From NCBI RefSeq assembly GCF_014640295.1, contig NZ_BMGR01000016.1:62001-126000 (forward strand): a stretch of 64,000 bases of DNA, read 5' to 3'. The stretch comes from Paenibacillus abyssi (GTDB lineage Bacteria > Bacillota > Bacilli > Paenibacillales > Paenibacillaceae). This document shows positions 39,229-47,657 of the stretch, in pieces. Made by a program: the position numbers and the translations under genes. The stretch's first letter is position 1. Every line of letters starts with the position of its first letter. The notes under the pieces are model-generated. The model had not been told where the DNA came from and searched no databases. It saw nothing but the letters and a program-made list of their open reading frames with translations.

Positions 39229-40109
39229 GATACCGCAGTGCTCTCTTCACGTTCTTTCGGCAGCGGCATGCCGTGTTTTTTCAGCAGCTGCTGCAGCAGC
39301 GTCATTTTTCTCCAGGCGGGCACATGGGCACGTCTTGTAAACACATCATAATGATGCCGGGCGGCATCCTCTAAAATGGCTCCATACATGCGCGCGGCCA
39401 GCTCGACACAGAATGCGCTTTGACGAGGATATGCCTCCAGATTGCACAGCCCTTTCTCGAACCAGTCTCCAGCCAGCAAACAGAGCTCCTCGATCAATGA
39501 TGTCCAAGACGAATTCATTACACCGCTTTGAAAATCTTGCAGCGTATAATTGTGCTTCGCCAATAATTCAAGCGGGATATATCGGCGGCCGCGGTCCCTG
39601 TCTTCTCCCACATCCCGTACAATATTGACAATTTGCATCGCTTTCCCGAGCCAGATCCCTGATTCCGCTACATAACGGTCCGGATGGCCGTGCAGGACAG
39701 GAAGCAGCATTTCACCGACCGTTCCCGCCACCAGGTAACAGTACCTCTCGAGCTGCTCCATCGATTCATAATGGGTCAAATGGCTATCCAACCGCTGCCC
39801 CTCCATTTGCTTCCAGAAGGGCGCCTTTGATACCGGAAATGAAGTAAACAGCCAGCGCAGCGCAGGCCAGATAAAATGTCCTTCCGCTGTCTCCAATTGA
39901 TCAAAGCGCTCTGCCAGCTCTTCCGGTGTGTAACAGGAGCGTTCAGGTTCATCGGTCGCATCGTCAATCAAGCGGCAAAACGCATAGATGACGAATACAG
40001 CTTCCCTTCTAGGACTTTGCAAAAATCCGAACGCTTTATAAAACGTCGACGAGCCTTCCTTGATCATCGCCTCGCAAGCCTTCAACACTTCTTTTACGTC
40101 CCTGTCCAT
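39225..40109 (-). CDS. crtM: Squalene/phytoene synthase family, CrtM-like
   Basis: Head-to-head prenyl synthase of 294 aa. The two aspartate-rich motifs are DDATD (49-53) and NIVRDVGED (162-170). Overall it resembles the dehydrosqualene synthase CrtM, which joins two farnesyl diphosphates to a C30 product. No GGPP synthase lies in the window, which fits a C30 rather than C40 pathway but does not prove it. Overlaps the preceding desaturase gene by 16 bp. Confidence 0.9.
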   Translation of the reverse strand: MDRDVKEVLKACEAMIKEGSSTFYKAFGFLQSPRREAVFVIYAFCRLIDDATDEPERSCYTPEELAERFDQLETAEGHFIWPALRWLFTSFPVSKAPFWKQMEGQRLDSHLTHYESMEQLERYCYLVAGTVGEMLLPVLHGHPDRYVAESGIWLGKAMQIVNIVRDVGEDRDRGRRYIPLELLAKHNYTLQDFQSGVMNSSWTSLIEELCLLAGDWFEKGLCNLEAYPRQSAFCVELAARMYGAILEDAARHHYDVFTRRAHVPAWRKMTLLQQLLKKHGMPLPKEREESTAVS

Positions 40110-41638
40110 CTATCCCGCTCCCTTACAAGTTGATCGGTTACTAATTTCGCTCCCTGCATAACGATCGGCACTCCGCCGCCAGGATGGATCGATGCGCCAA
40201 CGCTGTAAAGTCCTTTAATAGGATAAGGAACGATCTGCGGACGGAAGACACCGGATTGGGCCAATGTCGGCGCGATACCGAAGCTTCCTCCCTGATACCA
40301 TCCCTCTGCTGCGCCATCGGCAGGCGTTCGTACCTTTTTCCAGCGGATCGATACCCGCAGTCCGGGAAAAGCTCTTGCCTCAAGATCACGGATCACCCGA
40401 TCAGCGAGCCGGTTCCCTTCTCGTTCCCAATCGAGGGATTGGCTGTCATCGCCTGCTGCCGGAAGAGGCACGGGGATCAATACATACAGCACCGAATGCC
40501 CTTCGGGAGCGGCATCGGGGTCGATTCCGCACGGATTGAAAACATAATAAGCCGGCAGTTCATGATCATCACTTGGGAATTTCCCGCTTTCCGCCATGCT
40601 GCGCAGGCTGTCATTCAATGCATCCGGCAAAAAGAATTGATGCGTAATGACCGACTGGTCGGTCGGTTGATTGTACGATGAATTCGTATCCCTATTCCAT
40701 CGCCGATCGGTACCTAGATAGATAAGAATACTGCCGCAGGATGGTTTATAGCCCTTTCTGCCCGGCAGGTTTTCCGATTTGATCATGGATGATAAATGAG
40801 GAAAATCGCCATTGAAAACAATAGACTGATGCCTGTGAAATGTCCCGCCCTCGGTGATGACTCCGCTCACTTTCCCCTGCTCGGTTATAATCTCCTTGAT
40901 TTTGCCGGCCGTTCCGGTAATCATTTGAACCCCGGCCTGCTGCAGCCGCTCGCTCAGCAGCGAGGCAAGCCCTGCATACCCGCCCTTCCAATACCAGATC
41001 CCGAATGCATGTTCCGCATAAGGAATGAAGGAATAGAGTGAAGGAGAACCGCTCGGCATGCCGCCGACGTATAACGTTTGCAGCGAAAACGCGTCTATCG
41101 CCCTTTCCGACTTGAAATATCGGGATGCCAGCTGTCTAGCATTTAGATAGATTCGCAGCCGGCCAAGCAATCTTAAATGATCAACCGTAAAAAAATCGCG
41201 TTTTCGCAAAAAGGGCCGTTCCAGGAACTTTGCTTTCCCTTCGAGAAAAGCAGGCCGCATATCCCGCATATAACGCGCTAATCCCATTCCGTCTCCGGGT
41301 GAAAAGCGCTCAAGCTCTTCCGCCATCCGCTGCGGATCTCTCCACTTCGTGATGGTCATGCCATCGGGATAATGAATGCGGTACATCGGATCACATTCGA
41401 GAAGCGAATACATGGACGAATCAATCCCTGCCTCCGACAACAGATTTTGAAGCATTTCGGGTAGCAGCACGATCGTCGGTCCGCGGTCGATACGGTATTC
41501 ACCCCCATTTCCTTCAAAGGCAAGCCGTCCGCCCAGCTCTTCATTCTTCTCATATAGCTGAACAGGCAGTCCTTTCCTGGCCAGCATCAGAGCGCTCATC
41601 ATGCCGCCTACTCCGCCGCCGATAATTCCGACACTCAT
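40094..41638 (-). CDS. CrtN-type carotenoid desaturase (second paralogue)
   Basis: A phytoene-desaturase-family flavoprotein of 514 aa. FAD motif GIIGGGVGGMMSAL (4-17), DRGPTIVLLPE in the substrate region, and C-terminal GASIHPGGGVPIV. It lies directly between crtN and crtM, so it may extend desaturation or act as the terminal oxidase. ATG at 41638 overlaps the crtN stop as ATGA. Confidence 0.85.
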   Translation of the reverse strand: MSVGIIGGGVGGMMSALMLARKGLPVQLYEKNEELGGRLAFEGNGGEYRIDRGPTIVLLPEMLQNLLSEAGIDSSMYSLLECDPMYRIHYPDGMTITKWRDPQRMAEELERFSPGDGMGLARYMRDMRPAFLEGKAKFLERPFLRKRDFFTVDHLRLLGRLRIYLNARQLASRYFKSERAIDAFSLQTLYVGGMPSGSPSLYSFIPYAEHAFGIWYWKGGYAGLASLLSERLQQAGVQMITGTAGKIKEIITEQGKVSGVITEGGTFHRHQSIVFNGDFPHLSSMIKSENLPGRKGYKPSCGSILIYLGTDRRWNRDTNSSYNQPTDQSVITHQFFLPDALNDSLRSMAESGKFPSDDHELPAYYVFNPCGIDPDAAPEGHSVLYVLIPVPLPAAGDDSQSLDWEREGNRLADRVIRDLEARAFPGLRVSIRWKKVRTPADGAAEGWYQGGSFGIAPTLAQSGVFRPQIVPYPIKGLYSVGASIHPGGGVPIVMQGAKLVTDQLVRERDRWTGT

Positions 41639-43203
41639 AAGGCACCTTCCCTTATCCATGATTCAGCCATGTTCGGGTCGGCTGCTCTTGCTGTCATTGT
41701 CGCGTTGTTAAATACCCGTCCGTCCTGCTCCATCAGCAAACGGCTGCTGATCTGAGCCGACTCCAGTATCGTCGGAAGCCCGCTGCCCGGATGCGTCCCG
41801 CCGCCAACCAGCCAGCAGTTGCCAACATCCTGAAAGCGGTTATGCGGACGGAATGCCATCATTTGATCGACAGAGTGCGCAAGATTGAATGCAGCTCCTT
41901 TATACACATGAATGGATTGCTGCCAGTCCAAAGGCGTAATGACAGATTCCTCCTCAATATCCCCGGACAGCCCCCGCAGCTCAGGTTCACGCTCCAGCCG
42001 GTTTAACACCTGCTCACGAACAGCCATTCGCTGCCCCTCCTCGTTCCAAGGAATCCCGCTGTCCAGATTAGGGACCGGCATGAGCGCGTAAAGCGCCGAT
42101 TTTCCTTCGGGGGCTAATGTGGAATCAACGGCACCGGGATGATGGAGATAGATGGACGCGTCTTCGGATAGTCGGCCCTGCATCATATCCGATACGTTGC
42201 CCGCATAGTCATCGGCAAACATTACCGTATGATGCGGCATTTGAATTTTGCGGTTTACACCTAAATACAGCATATACGTGGAGCATGAAAATTTTAACTT
42301 CTGCACCTTCTCAGGGCGGTATTTGTGCAGATCTTCGGGTTGAAACAGCTGTGTCACAGCCGTTCCGAAATCCGCGTTGATCACCACATGATCGGCTTCC
42401 AGCTTATCGCCGTTCTCAAGCAGCACTCCTGCGGCGCGGCCATGTTTCGTGATGACCGATTTAACGCTTGTGGATAATGAAATCTCACCGCCCCATTCAC
42501 GAATCACTTCTGCCATCGCTTCACAAATCCGATTGACGCCTCCGACAGGATGCCATAACCCATACGCATGCTCGATATAAGACAGCATCGTAAATGTGCC
42601 TGGACATTCCCACGGCGACATGCCCAAATATTTGGACTGAAATGCGAAGGCGTAGCGCAGCCGTTCATCCTTAAAATAACGCGATAATCGTCCATAGACT
42701 GTATCTGTCAAATGAAGTTTAGGCAGAGCCTTCGCCAAATCAGCCTTTATATAATCGCTCAAACGTGTAAACGGCCTTCGCAGCAAAGGCATTACCCGTT
42801 CAAACTTAATCCTCTCCTCCTCCATAAACCGGAAGTACCCGTCTGCTTCGCCGGGAAACATTGTTTTCATTTGCTGCGCCATCAATTCCTTGTTGCGTGT
42901 CGGCTCAAACTTCACATCTCCGAATTGCAGACGGTACAATGGATCAATTTCGATCAGTTGTATGTAATCGTGGATAGACCTTCCCGCAGATTTAAACAGC
43001 TGCTCAATCAATTGAGGCATCATCAGAAACGTCGGGCCCCGGTCGAAATGGTATTCCCCTATGCTCAGTCTGGAAGTTCGTCCTCCGACATACGCTTGCT
43101 TCTCCAGTACTTTTACCTTATAACCCTGCGAGGATAAAAGCATTGCGGCAGCTAATCCGCCTGGACCTGCTCCGATGACGGCGATTTGCTTGATCTGTCC
43201 CAT
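41635..43203 (-). CDS. crtN: Diapophytoene (dehydrosqualene) desaturase, CrtN-like
   Basis: First gene of the carotenoid operon, 522 aa. FAD motif AVIGAGPGGLAAAM (8-21), DRGPTFLMMP near 58-67, and C-terminal VGGGTHPGSGLPTI. It should introduce the conjugated double bonds that give colour. I start it at the ATG at 43203, 8 nt after GGAG; a GTG three codons earlier lacks spacing. Transcription starts from a promoter embedded in direct repeats just upstream. Confidence 0.88.
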   Translation of the reverse strand: MGQIKQIAVIGAGPGGLAAAMLLSSQGYKVKVLEKQAYVGGRTSRLSIGEYHFDRGPTFLMMPQLIEQLFKSAGRSIHDYIQLIEIDPLYRLQFGDVKFEPTRNKELMAQQMKTMFPGEADGYFRFMEEERIKFERVMPLLRRPFTRLSDYIKADLAKALPKLHLTDTVYGRLSRYFKDERLRYAFAFQSKYLGMSPWECPGTFTMLSYIEHAYGLWHPVGGVNRICEAMAEVIREWGGEISLSTSVKSVITKHGRAAGVLLENGDKLEADHVVINADFGTAVTQLFQPEDLHKYRPEKVQKLKFSCSTYMLYLGVNRKIQMPHHTVMFADDYAGNVSDMMQGRLSEDASIYLHHPGAVDSTLAPEGKSALYALMPVPNLDSGIPWNEEGQRMAVREQVLNRLEREPELRGLSGDIEEESVITPLDWQQSIHVYKGAAFNLAHSVDQMMAFRPHNRFQDVGNCWLVGGGTHPGSGLPTILESAQISSRLLMEQDGRVFNNATMTARAADPNMAESWIREGAL

Positions 43204-43232
43204 GGATGGCACTCCTCATTGTTAGACATATC

Positions 43233-43283
43233 ATTATACAAATATTATACAATCATTATACATACTATCCAACCATGTGTAAA
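43233..43283 (-). promoter_or_regulatory. Carotenoid operon promoter with CarH-like operator
   Basis: Near-consensus promoter on the minus strand: TTTACA (-35, 43278-43283), 17-bp spacer, TATAAT (-10, 43255-43260). Three perfect ATTATACA repeats lie at 43233, 43244 and 43255, an exact 11-bp period on one face, covering -10 to about +15. CarH/LitR light sensors bind 11-bp direct repeats with a TnTACA core; TATACA fits. No carH gene is in the window. Confidence 0.65.
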
Positions 43284-43349
43284 CGAAAGAAAACTTTAGT
43301 TTTATTTGACTCATTTTTTCATAATAATGAATTTTTCAATCATTTTATG

Positions 43350-43378
43350 TTGTCTAATCTTCAAATAGTGAATATAAT
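43350..43378 (+). promoter_or_regulatory. Sigma-A promoter for nagB-nagA
   Basis: TTGTCT (-35, 43350-43355), 17-bp spacer, TATAAT (-10, 43373-43378), 32 bp upstream of the nagB ATG. A GGGAGG ribosome binding site follows. Confidence 0.7.
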
Positions 43379-43409
43379 GAAAGCAGGTAATTAGAGGGAG
43401 GAAGCAGAT

Positions 43410-44168
43410 ATGAATATCAAAATCTTCGAGAAGCAGACAGATTTGGATCATTATGCAGCGGATTTGATCGTGGAAACCGTGAAACAAAAAGACCGTCCGG
43501 TCTTAGGTCTGGCTACTGGCTCCACGCCGATCGGCATTTATAAATCAATGGTGGAGAAATATCGGAGCGGTGAGGTTTCATTTCGCAGCGTGACGACGTA
43601 TAATTTGGATGAATATGTCGGCTTGCCATCCGGACATGAGCAAACCTATGCCTACTATATGCAGGATAACCTCTTCCAACATATTGATATACCTGCGGCA
43701 CAAACGTTTTTGCCAAACGGAATGGCCTCTGATCTGCAATCCGAATGCCGTCGTTACGATGACATGCTGGCCAAGCAGCCGGTCGATCTTCAATTGCTCG
43801 GCCTCGGCCACAACGGCCATATCGGATTCAATGAGCCAAGTGATGTTCTGACAAGCGGGACGCATGTCGCTCCGTTGAAAGAATCAACCCGGCTTGCGAA
43901 TGCGAGATTTTTCAATCATTTGGAAGAGGTGCCCAAGCAAGCAATCACAATGGGCGTGGGCTCGATCCTCAAAGCAAAGACTATTCTGCTCGCCGTACGC
44001 GGCGCAGACAAAGCGGCAATTGTGCGGGAGGCGTTAACGGGTCCAATCACGACAGAGTGCCCTGCCTCCTTGCTGCAAACCCACGCAAATGTTATCGTCC
44101 TGCTCGATCAGGACGCGGGAAAGGAATTGATAGCGAATGATCCAACCCTCTTCATGGCGCATCAATAA
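43410..44168 (+). CDS. nagB: Glucosamine-6-phosphate deaminase
   Basis: Converts glucosamine-6-phosphate to fructose-6-phosphate and ammonia. The 252-aa protein has LATGSTPIGIY (34-44), NLDEYVGL (66-72) and GLGHNGHIGFNEP (131-143) with catalytic residues. It overlaps nagA by 32 bp. The pair degrades N-acetylglucosamine from cell wall or chitin. Divergent from the carotenoid operon. Confidence 0.96.
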   Translation: MNIKIFEKQTDLDHYAADLIVETVKQKDRPVLGLATGSTPIGIYKSMVEKYRSGEVSFRSVTTYNLDEYVGLPSGHEQTYAYYMQDNLFQHIDIPAAQTFLPNGMASDLQSECRRYDDMLAKQPVDLQLLGLGHNGHIGFNEPSDVLTSGTHVAPLKESTRLANARFFNHLEEVPKQAITMGVGSILKAKTILLAVRGADKAAIVREALTGPITTECPASLLQTHANVIVLLDQDAGKELIANDPTLFMAHQ

Positions 44169-45315
44169 CGTTAATATTGTCTCTGAAGATAGAGTAATCG
44201 AGGGCACGGTTACGGTTGAAAATGGTCTTATTACAGCTTTAGAAGCAGGTCATCCTGTTACGAACGAGGCAAACGCCGAGGATATTCCAACCTATGACGG
44301 CCAAGGAGGGTATCTTCTGCCCGGCTTTATCGACATGCATGCACATGGCGGTTTCGGCAGTGATTTTATGGATGCGGAGCATAACGCATATGATACCATT
44401 ACCCGTTTCCATGCCCAGCATGGAACAACGGGAATGCTTGCGACAACAATGACCGCTCCACAGGAAGATATCGAAGCTGTTCTGGCATGCGTAGCGGAGT
44501 ATCAAAGCAAGCAGATGCCTTATGCCGCGCTGCTTGGCGTACATCTGGAAGGGCCGTTTATTAGCCCCAAGTGGCCGGGTGCGCAAAATCCTGCATACAT
44601 CGTTACGCCACAGAAAGACTGGATACAAAGCTGGAACCGGCGCTGGCCTGCTTTGATTCGGCAGCTTACGTTGGCGCCGGAATCTGAAGGGGCATTAGAG
44701 ATGATCGCTTGGCTCAAGGAAAACGGGATTATTGCGGCGGCAGGTCATACCGATGCAGATTATGATACGGTCAAACAGGCAGCCGCCCATGGATTGACAC
44801 AGGCGGTGCATACATACAATGCCATGACTCCGCTGCATCATCGGCATCCTGGAACCGTAGGGGCTGTTCTGACAATCGATTCCATATGCGCCGAATTAAT
44901 CGCGGACGGTCATCATGTTCATCCTGCTGCAATCCAACTGCTCGCACGTGCCAAGCCTGAGCATCAGTTGGTTCTTATTACCGATGCGATGTCGGCAGCC
45001 GGACTCGGAGATGGCGATTACCAATTAGGCGGTCTTGAGGTTACGGTGAGTAAAGGCATAGCAAGGCTGCAGGAGGGCGGCAACCTTGCCGGGAGCACAC
45101 TGACGATGATTGGCGCTGTCCGGTATATGCGGGACAACACGGACTTATCCATCTCTCAAATCAGTCGTCTGGCTAGTAGCAATCCTGCCAAAAGATTAGG
45201 CATATGGGATCGGACCGGCAGCATTCAAGCCGGCAAGCAAGCCGATCTGGTATGGACCGACGAGGACCTGAATATTCAGCAAACCTGGGTAAAGGGCCGT
45301 CAAATCATGAATTAG
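44137..45315 (+). CDS. nagA: N-acetylglucosamine-6-phosphate deacetylase
   Basis: Metal-dependent amidohydrolase giving glucosamine-6-phosphate for NagB. The 392-aa protein has the metal motif DMHAHGGFG near 64, GVHLEGPFI, AAGHTDAD, HTYNAM and catalytic Asp in LITDAMSAAG. The order nagB before nagA is unusual but the overlap makes one transcript likely. Start at the ATG at 44137 has AAGGA about 11 nt upstream; a slightly later start cannot be excluded. Confidence 0.94.
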   Translation: MIQPSSWRINNVNIVSEDRVIEGTVTVENGLITALEAGHPVTNEANAEDIPTYDGQGGYLLPGFIDMHAHGGFGSDFMDAEHNAYDTITRFHAQHGTTGMLATTMTAPQEDIEAVLACVAEYQSKQMPYAALLGVHLEGPFISPKWPGAQNPAYIVTPQKDWIQSWNRRWPALIRQLTLAPESEGALEMIAWLKENGIIAAAGHTDADYDTVKQAAAHGLTQAVHTYNAMTPLHHRHPGTVGAVLTIDSICAELIADGHHVHPAAIQLLARAKPEHQLVLITDAMSAAGLGDGDYQLGGLEVTVSKGIARLQEGGNLAGSTLTMIGAVRYMRDNTDLSISQISRLASSNPAKRLGIWDRTGSIQAGKQADLVWTDEDLNIQQTWVKGRQIMN

Positions 45316-45323
45316 ATAAGCAA

Positions 45324-45354
45324 AAACGGGGCTTCCTAATGGATCGCCCCGTTT
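45324..45354. terminator. Bidirectional terminator between nagA and the DeoR gene
   Basis: AAACGGGGC and GCCCCGTTT form a 9-bp stem with a 13-base loop. It is followed by AATTTTT on the plus strand and TTTGC on the minus strand, and touches the stop codon of the convergent DeoR gene. Confidence 0.82.
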
Positions 45355-46141
45355 AATTTTTCGCGATATGCACTTCGATGTGATAAACCTCCGCCGCAAG
45401 CTTTAATTCGTCCGGCAGCGGCTCGTCCGTTATGAACGCCTGCAGCTGCTCGAGGGCTGCAATGGAGAATAAAGATGTCTTTCCAACCTTGGTGTGATCA
45501 AATACAGCATAGGAAGCGCGGGATCGTGATATCAATGCTTTGGCAATCTGCGCTTCCTGCTCGGAATACGTTGTGATCCCGCTATCAGCCGATACCCCAT
45601 CCACGCCAATGAACATTTTTCCGATATGCAGATTTCCGACCATACCTTCCGCCAGTGGTCCGCATAACTCGAAGCTGTTGTGCCGCATGATGCCTCCGGT
45701 AACGAGAACCTGAATGTCGCTCCCGGCCAGCTCCATCGCAATATTTACCGCATTCGTAACGACTGTGATCCCTTTTCGGTCCCGGATCAACTTAGCCAAT
45801 AAATAATTAGTCGTCCCTCCGGAGAGGCCGATCACATCTCCTTCTTCGATCAAAGAAGCAGCCTTCAATGCGATCCGTTCTTTTTCCAAATATGAAATCC
45901 CTGTTTTTTCAGCAAAAGTAACATCGCGAACAGCGCTCATGCCTCCGCCGTACATCGCGCCTCCGATGGTACGGATGATCGGCTCCGTCCGTTCCATGGC
46001 TTCCAAATCGCGGCGGGCAGTCGCTTCAGAGCAACCAAAACGATCCACAATCTCTTGAATCGTAATACGTCCCTGCTGCTTAAGAAGCATCATTAATTGT
46101 TCCCGGCGCCGTTGTCCTTTTGAGAGGTTAATATCACTCAT
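45353..46141 (-). CDS. DeoR/GlpR-family transcription regulator
   Basis: A 262-aa regulator: N-terminal helix-turn-helix (RITIQEIVDRFGCSEATARRD, about 24-44) and a C-terminal DeoRC sugar-phosphate sensor domain (GLSGGTTNYLLAK near residue 105). It follows a PfkB-type sugar kinase gene by one base, so it probably controls that kinase or the linked sugar pathway. It ends head-on against nagA, but nothing shows it regulates nagBA. Confidence 0.9.
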   Translation of the reverse strand: MSDINLSKGQRRREQLMMLLKQQGRITIQEIVDRFGCSEATARRDLEAMERTEPIIRTIGGAMYGGGMSAVRDVTFAEKTGISYLEKERIALKAASLIEEGDVIGLSGGTTNYLLAKLIRDRKGITVVTNAVNIAMELAGSDIQVLVTGGIMRHNSFELCGPLAEGMVGNLHIGKMFIGVDGVSADSGITTYSEQEAQIAKALISRSRASYAVFDHTKVGKTSLFSIAALEQLQAFITDEPLPDELKLAAEVYHIEVHIAKN

Positions 46142-46142
46142 C

Positions 46143-47099
46143 CTACCGTTCCACCCACGCTGTATTATTCAATCGCTGTTCCACGGCTTGCCATACAGGC
46201 AGAGCCTCCCAATCGCCGCGCATCTGAACGACCAAAGAGCCGTTAATGCTGGCTAATCGCACGGCCTCCGCCGTCTCCATTCCTTTCAAGATGCCCGAAA
46301 GGAATCCTGAGCAGAATCCGTCACCGGCACCCACTGTATCCACAACCTCATCAGCCGGGTAGAATGGCACCATGGTCCGTTTGCCTTGCTCGAGAATGAT
46401 CGTCTGCTCACCGTAGCCTTTAATAACCGAAACCGCTTTTAGCTGCGAAAGTTCATGCACGATTGCTTCAAAATCATCGGTTTCATACAGCAGCTGCAGC
46501 TCATCCCAGCCCGGCAGAAAATAATCCGCTTCTAAGGCAAGTGGAAGCAGCACCTCTCTGGCATCTTCAATTGACCACAGCTTAAGGCGCAGATTCGGAT
46601 CAAAACAAATCTTCACCCCCGCATCCTTAGCGATGGCTATCGCACGCCGCACGGTATTCAGACAGCTGCCGCTAAGCGCTGGCGTAATCCCGGTTACGTG
46701 AAGAATCTTACTTCCTCTTATGTATGCTTCATCCAAATCCTCCGGCTTCATCCGGCTTGCCGCAGAATGCTTACGGTAATAATGCACGGCAACTTTACCG
46801 GCAACGCGTTCGCGGAACATCAATCCGGTTGATTCGCCCCGGATTAACCGGGAACGGGAGACATCCACCCCTTCGCCACGCAATGTCTTGTAGATCATTG
46901 TGCCGAAGGGATCATCTCCAAGGGCCCCGAACCATCCGACCGAACAGCCTAATCTGGCAGCACCAATGGCTACATTGCTCTCCGCTCCGCCGAAGCCCTG
47001 GCTTACATTCCCCGCTCGCTCAAGGCTGCGGTCTTCACTAGGCATAAACAATGCCATTGTCTCTCCAAATGTAATTAAATCCGGTGATTGCAGACCCAT
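46143..47099 (-). CDS. PfkB-family sugar kinase (KdgK-like)
   Basis: A 318-aa ribokinase-fold kinase. The N-terminal GGAESNVAIGAARLG (38-52) and the C-terminal DTVGAGDGFCSGF with catalytic Asp are both present. Sequence is closest in character to 2-keto-3-deoxygluconate kinases, but fructokinase is an alternative and no aldolase gene lies nearby. GGGGGG ribosome binding site. Probably co-transcribed with the DeoR regulator. Confidence 0.86.
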   Translation of the reverse strand: MGLQSPDLITFGETMALFMPSEDRSLERAGNVSQGFGGAESNVAIGAARLGCSVGWFGALGDDPFGTMIYKTLRGEGVDVSRSRLIRGESTGLMFRERVAGKVAVHYYRKHSAASRMKPEDLDEAYIRGSKILHVTGITPALSGSCLNTVRRAIAIAKDAGVKICFDPNLRLKLWSIEDAREVLLPLALEADYFLPGWDELQLLYETDDFEAIVHELSQLKAVSVIKGYGEQTIILEQGKRTMVPFYPADEVVDTVGAGDGFCSGFLSGILKGMETAEAVRLASINGSLVVQMRGDWEALPVWQAVEQRLNNTAWVER

Positions 47100-47150
47100 T
47101 ATCTTTCCCCCCTGAAAGTTAACGTGACTAGCTGATTTAACGTTATCGAG

Positions 47151-47585
47151 TTACGGAAGCTCTTGATAGAACGGATATTTCATCAAATAGATCGTAATTA
47201 GAAAGAGCAGCAAAATAATAAAGCTCATCGTCTGTGCTTTCTTGATATGGCTGGTCGCGCTTTGACCCGCTTGAATGGATGCGACGATCCGTTTCAGAGG
47301 CTTAGTCATGATGCCGGCAAGCGCCGCAATAGCAAGAAACAGAAGAATAACGAGTACAATCCACACGACCGTATAATCGTTCTGGGAAATGAGATAACCC
47401 CCGGTCAGAAACTGCAAGATAAGAAAATATTGCGCGATCCGGTTACCATTAATCAAGCCTTCAGCAAGGCCTTCCTGCCCTGATCCGGCCAATCTTGAGG
47501 CACGGCCCAGCAGGAAAGGCAGCACGAGATAAAACCCCATTCCGATAGCACCAATCACATGAAGAAACAACAAAAAATCGACCAT
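47151..47585 (-). CDS. Small membrane protein, 144 aa
   Basis: Not recognised as a functional family. Four predicted transmembrane helices (about 5-27, 48-66, 70-92, 118-137) with a short positively charged loop before the last. The ATG at 47585 has GGAGG 7 nt upstream; an in-frame TTG two codons earlier is too close to it. It stands alone between the sugar kinase and recQ. The pattern recalls small DUF2269-like membrane proteins, but I cannot confirm that. Confidence 0.65.
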   Translation of the reverse strand: MVDFLLFLHVIGAIGMGFYLVLPFLLGRASRLAGSGQEGLAEGLINGNRIAQYFLILQFLTGGYLISQNDYTVVWIVLVILLFLAIAALAGIMTKPLKRIVASIQAGQSATSHIKKAQTMSFIILLLFLITIYLMKYPFYQELP

Positions 47586-47657
47586 GATCAAACCTCCATT
47601 AATTATTTATCCTTTAGTATACTAAAACCATGAACTAAACACAAAAAGATTGTCCGC

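Noticed and set aside
43233-43262. Three short tandem repeats as a CRISPR-like array
   Set aside because: Repeat units are only 8 bp with 3-bp spacers and sit on a promoter; an operator is the better reading.
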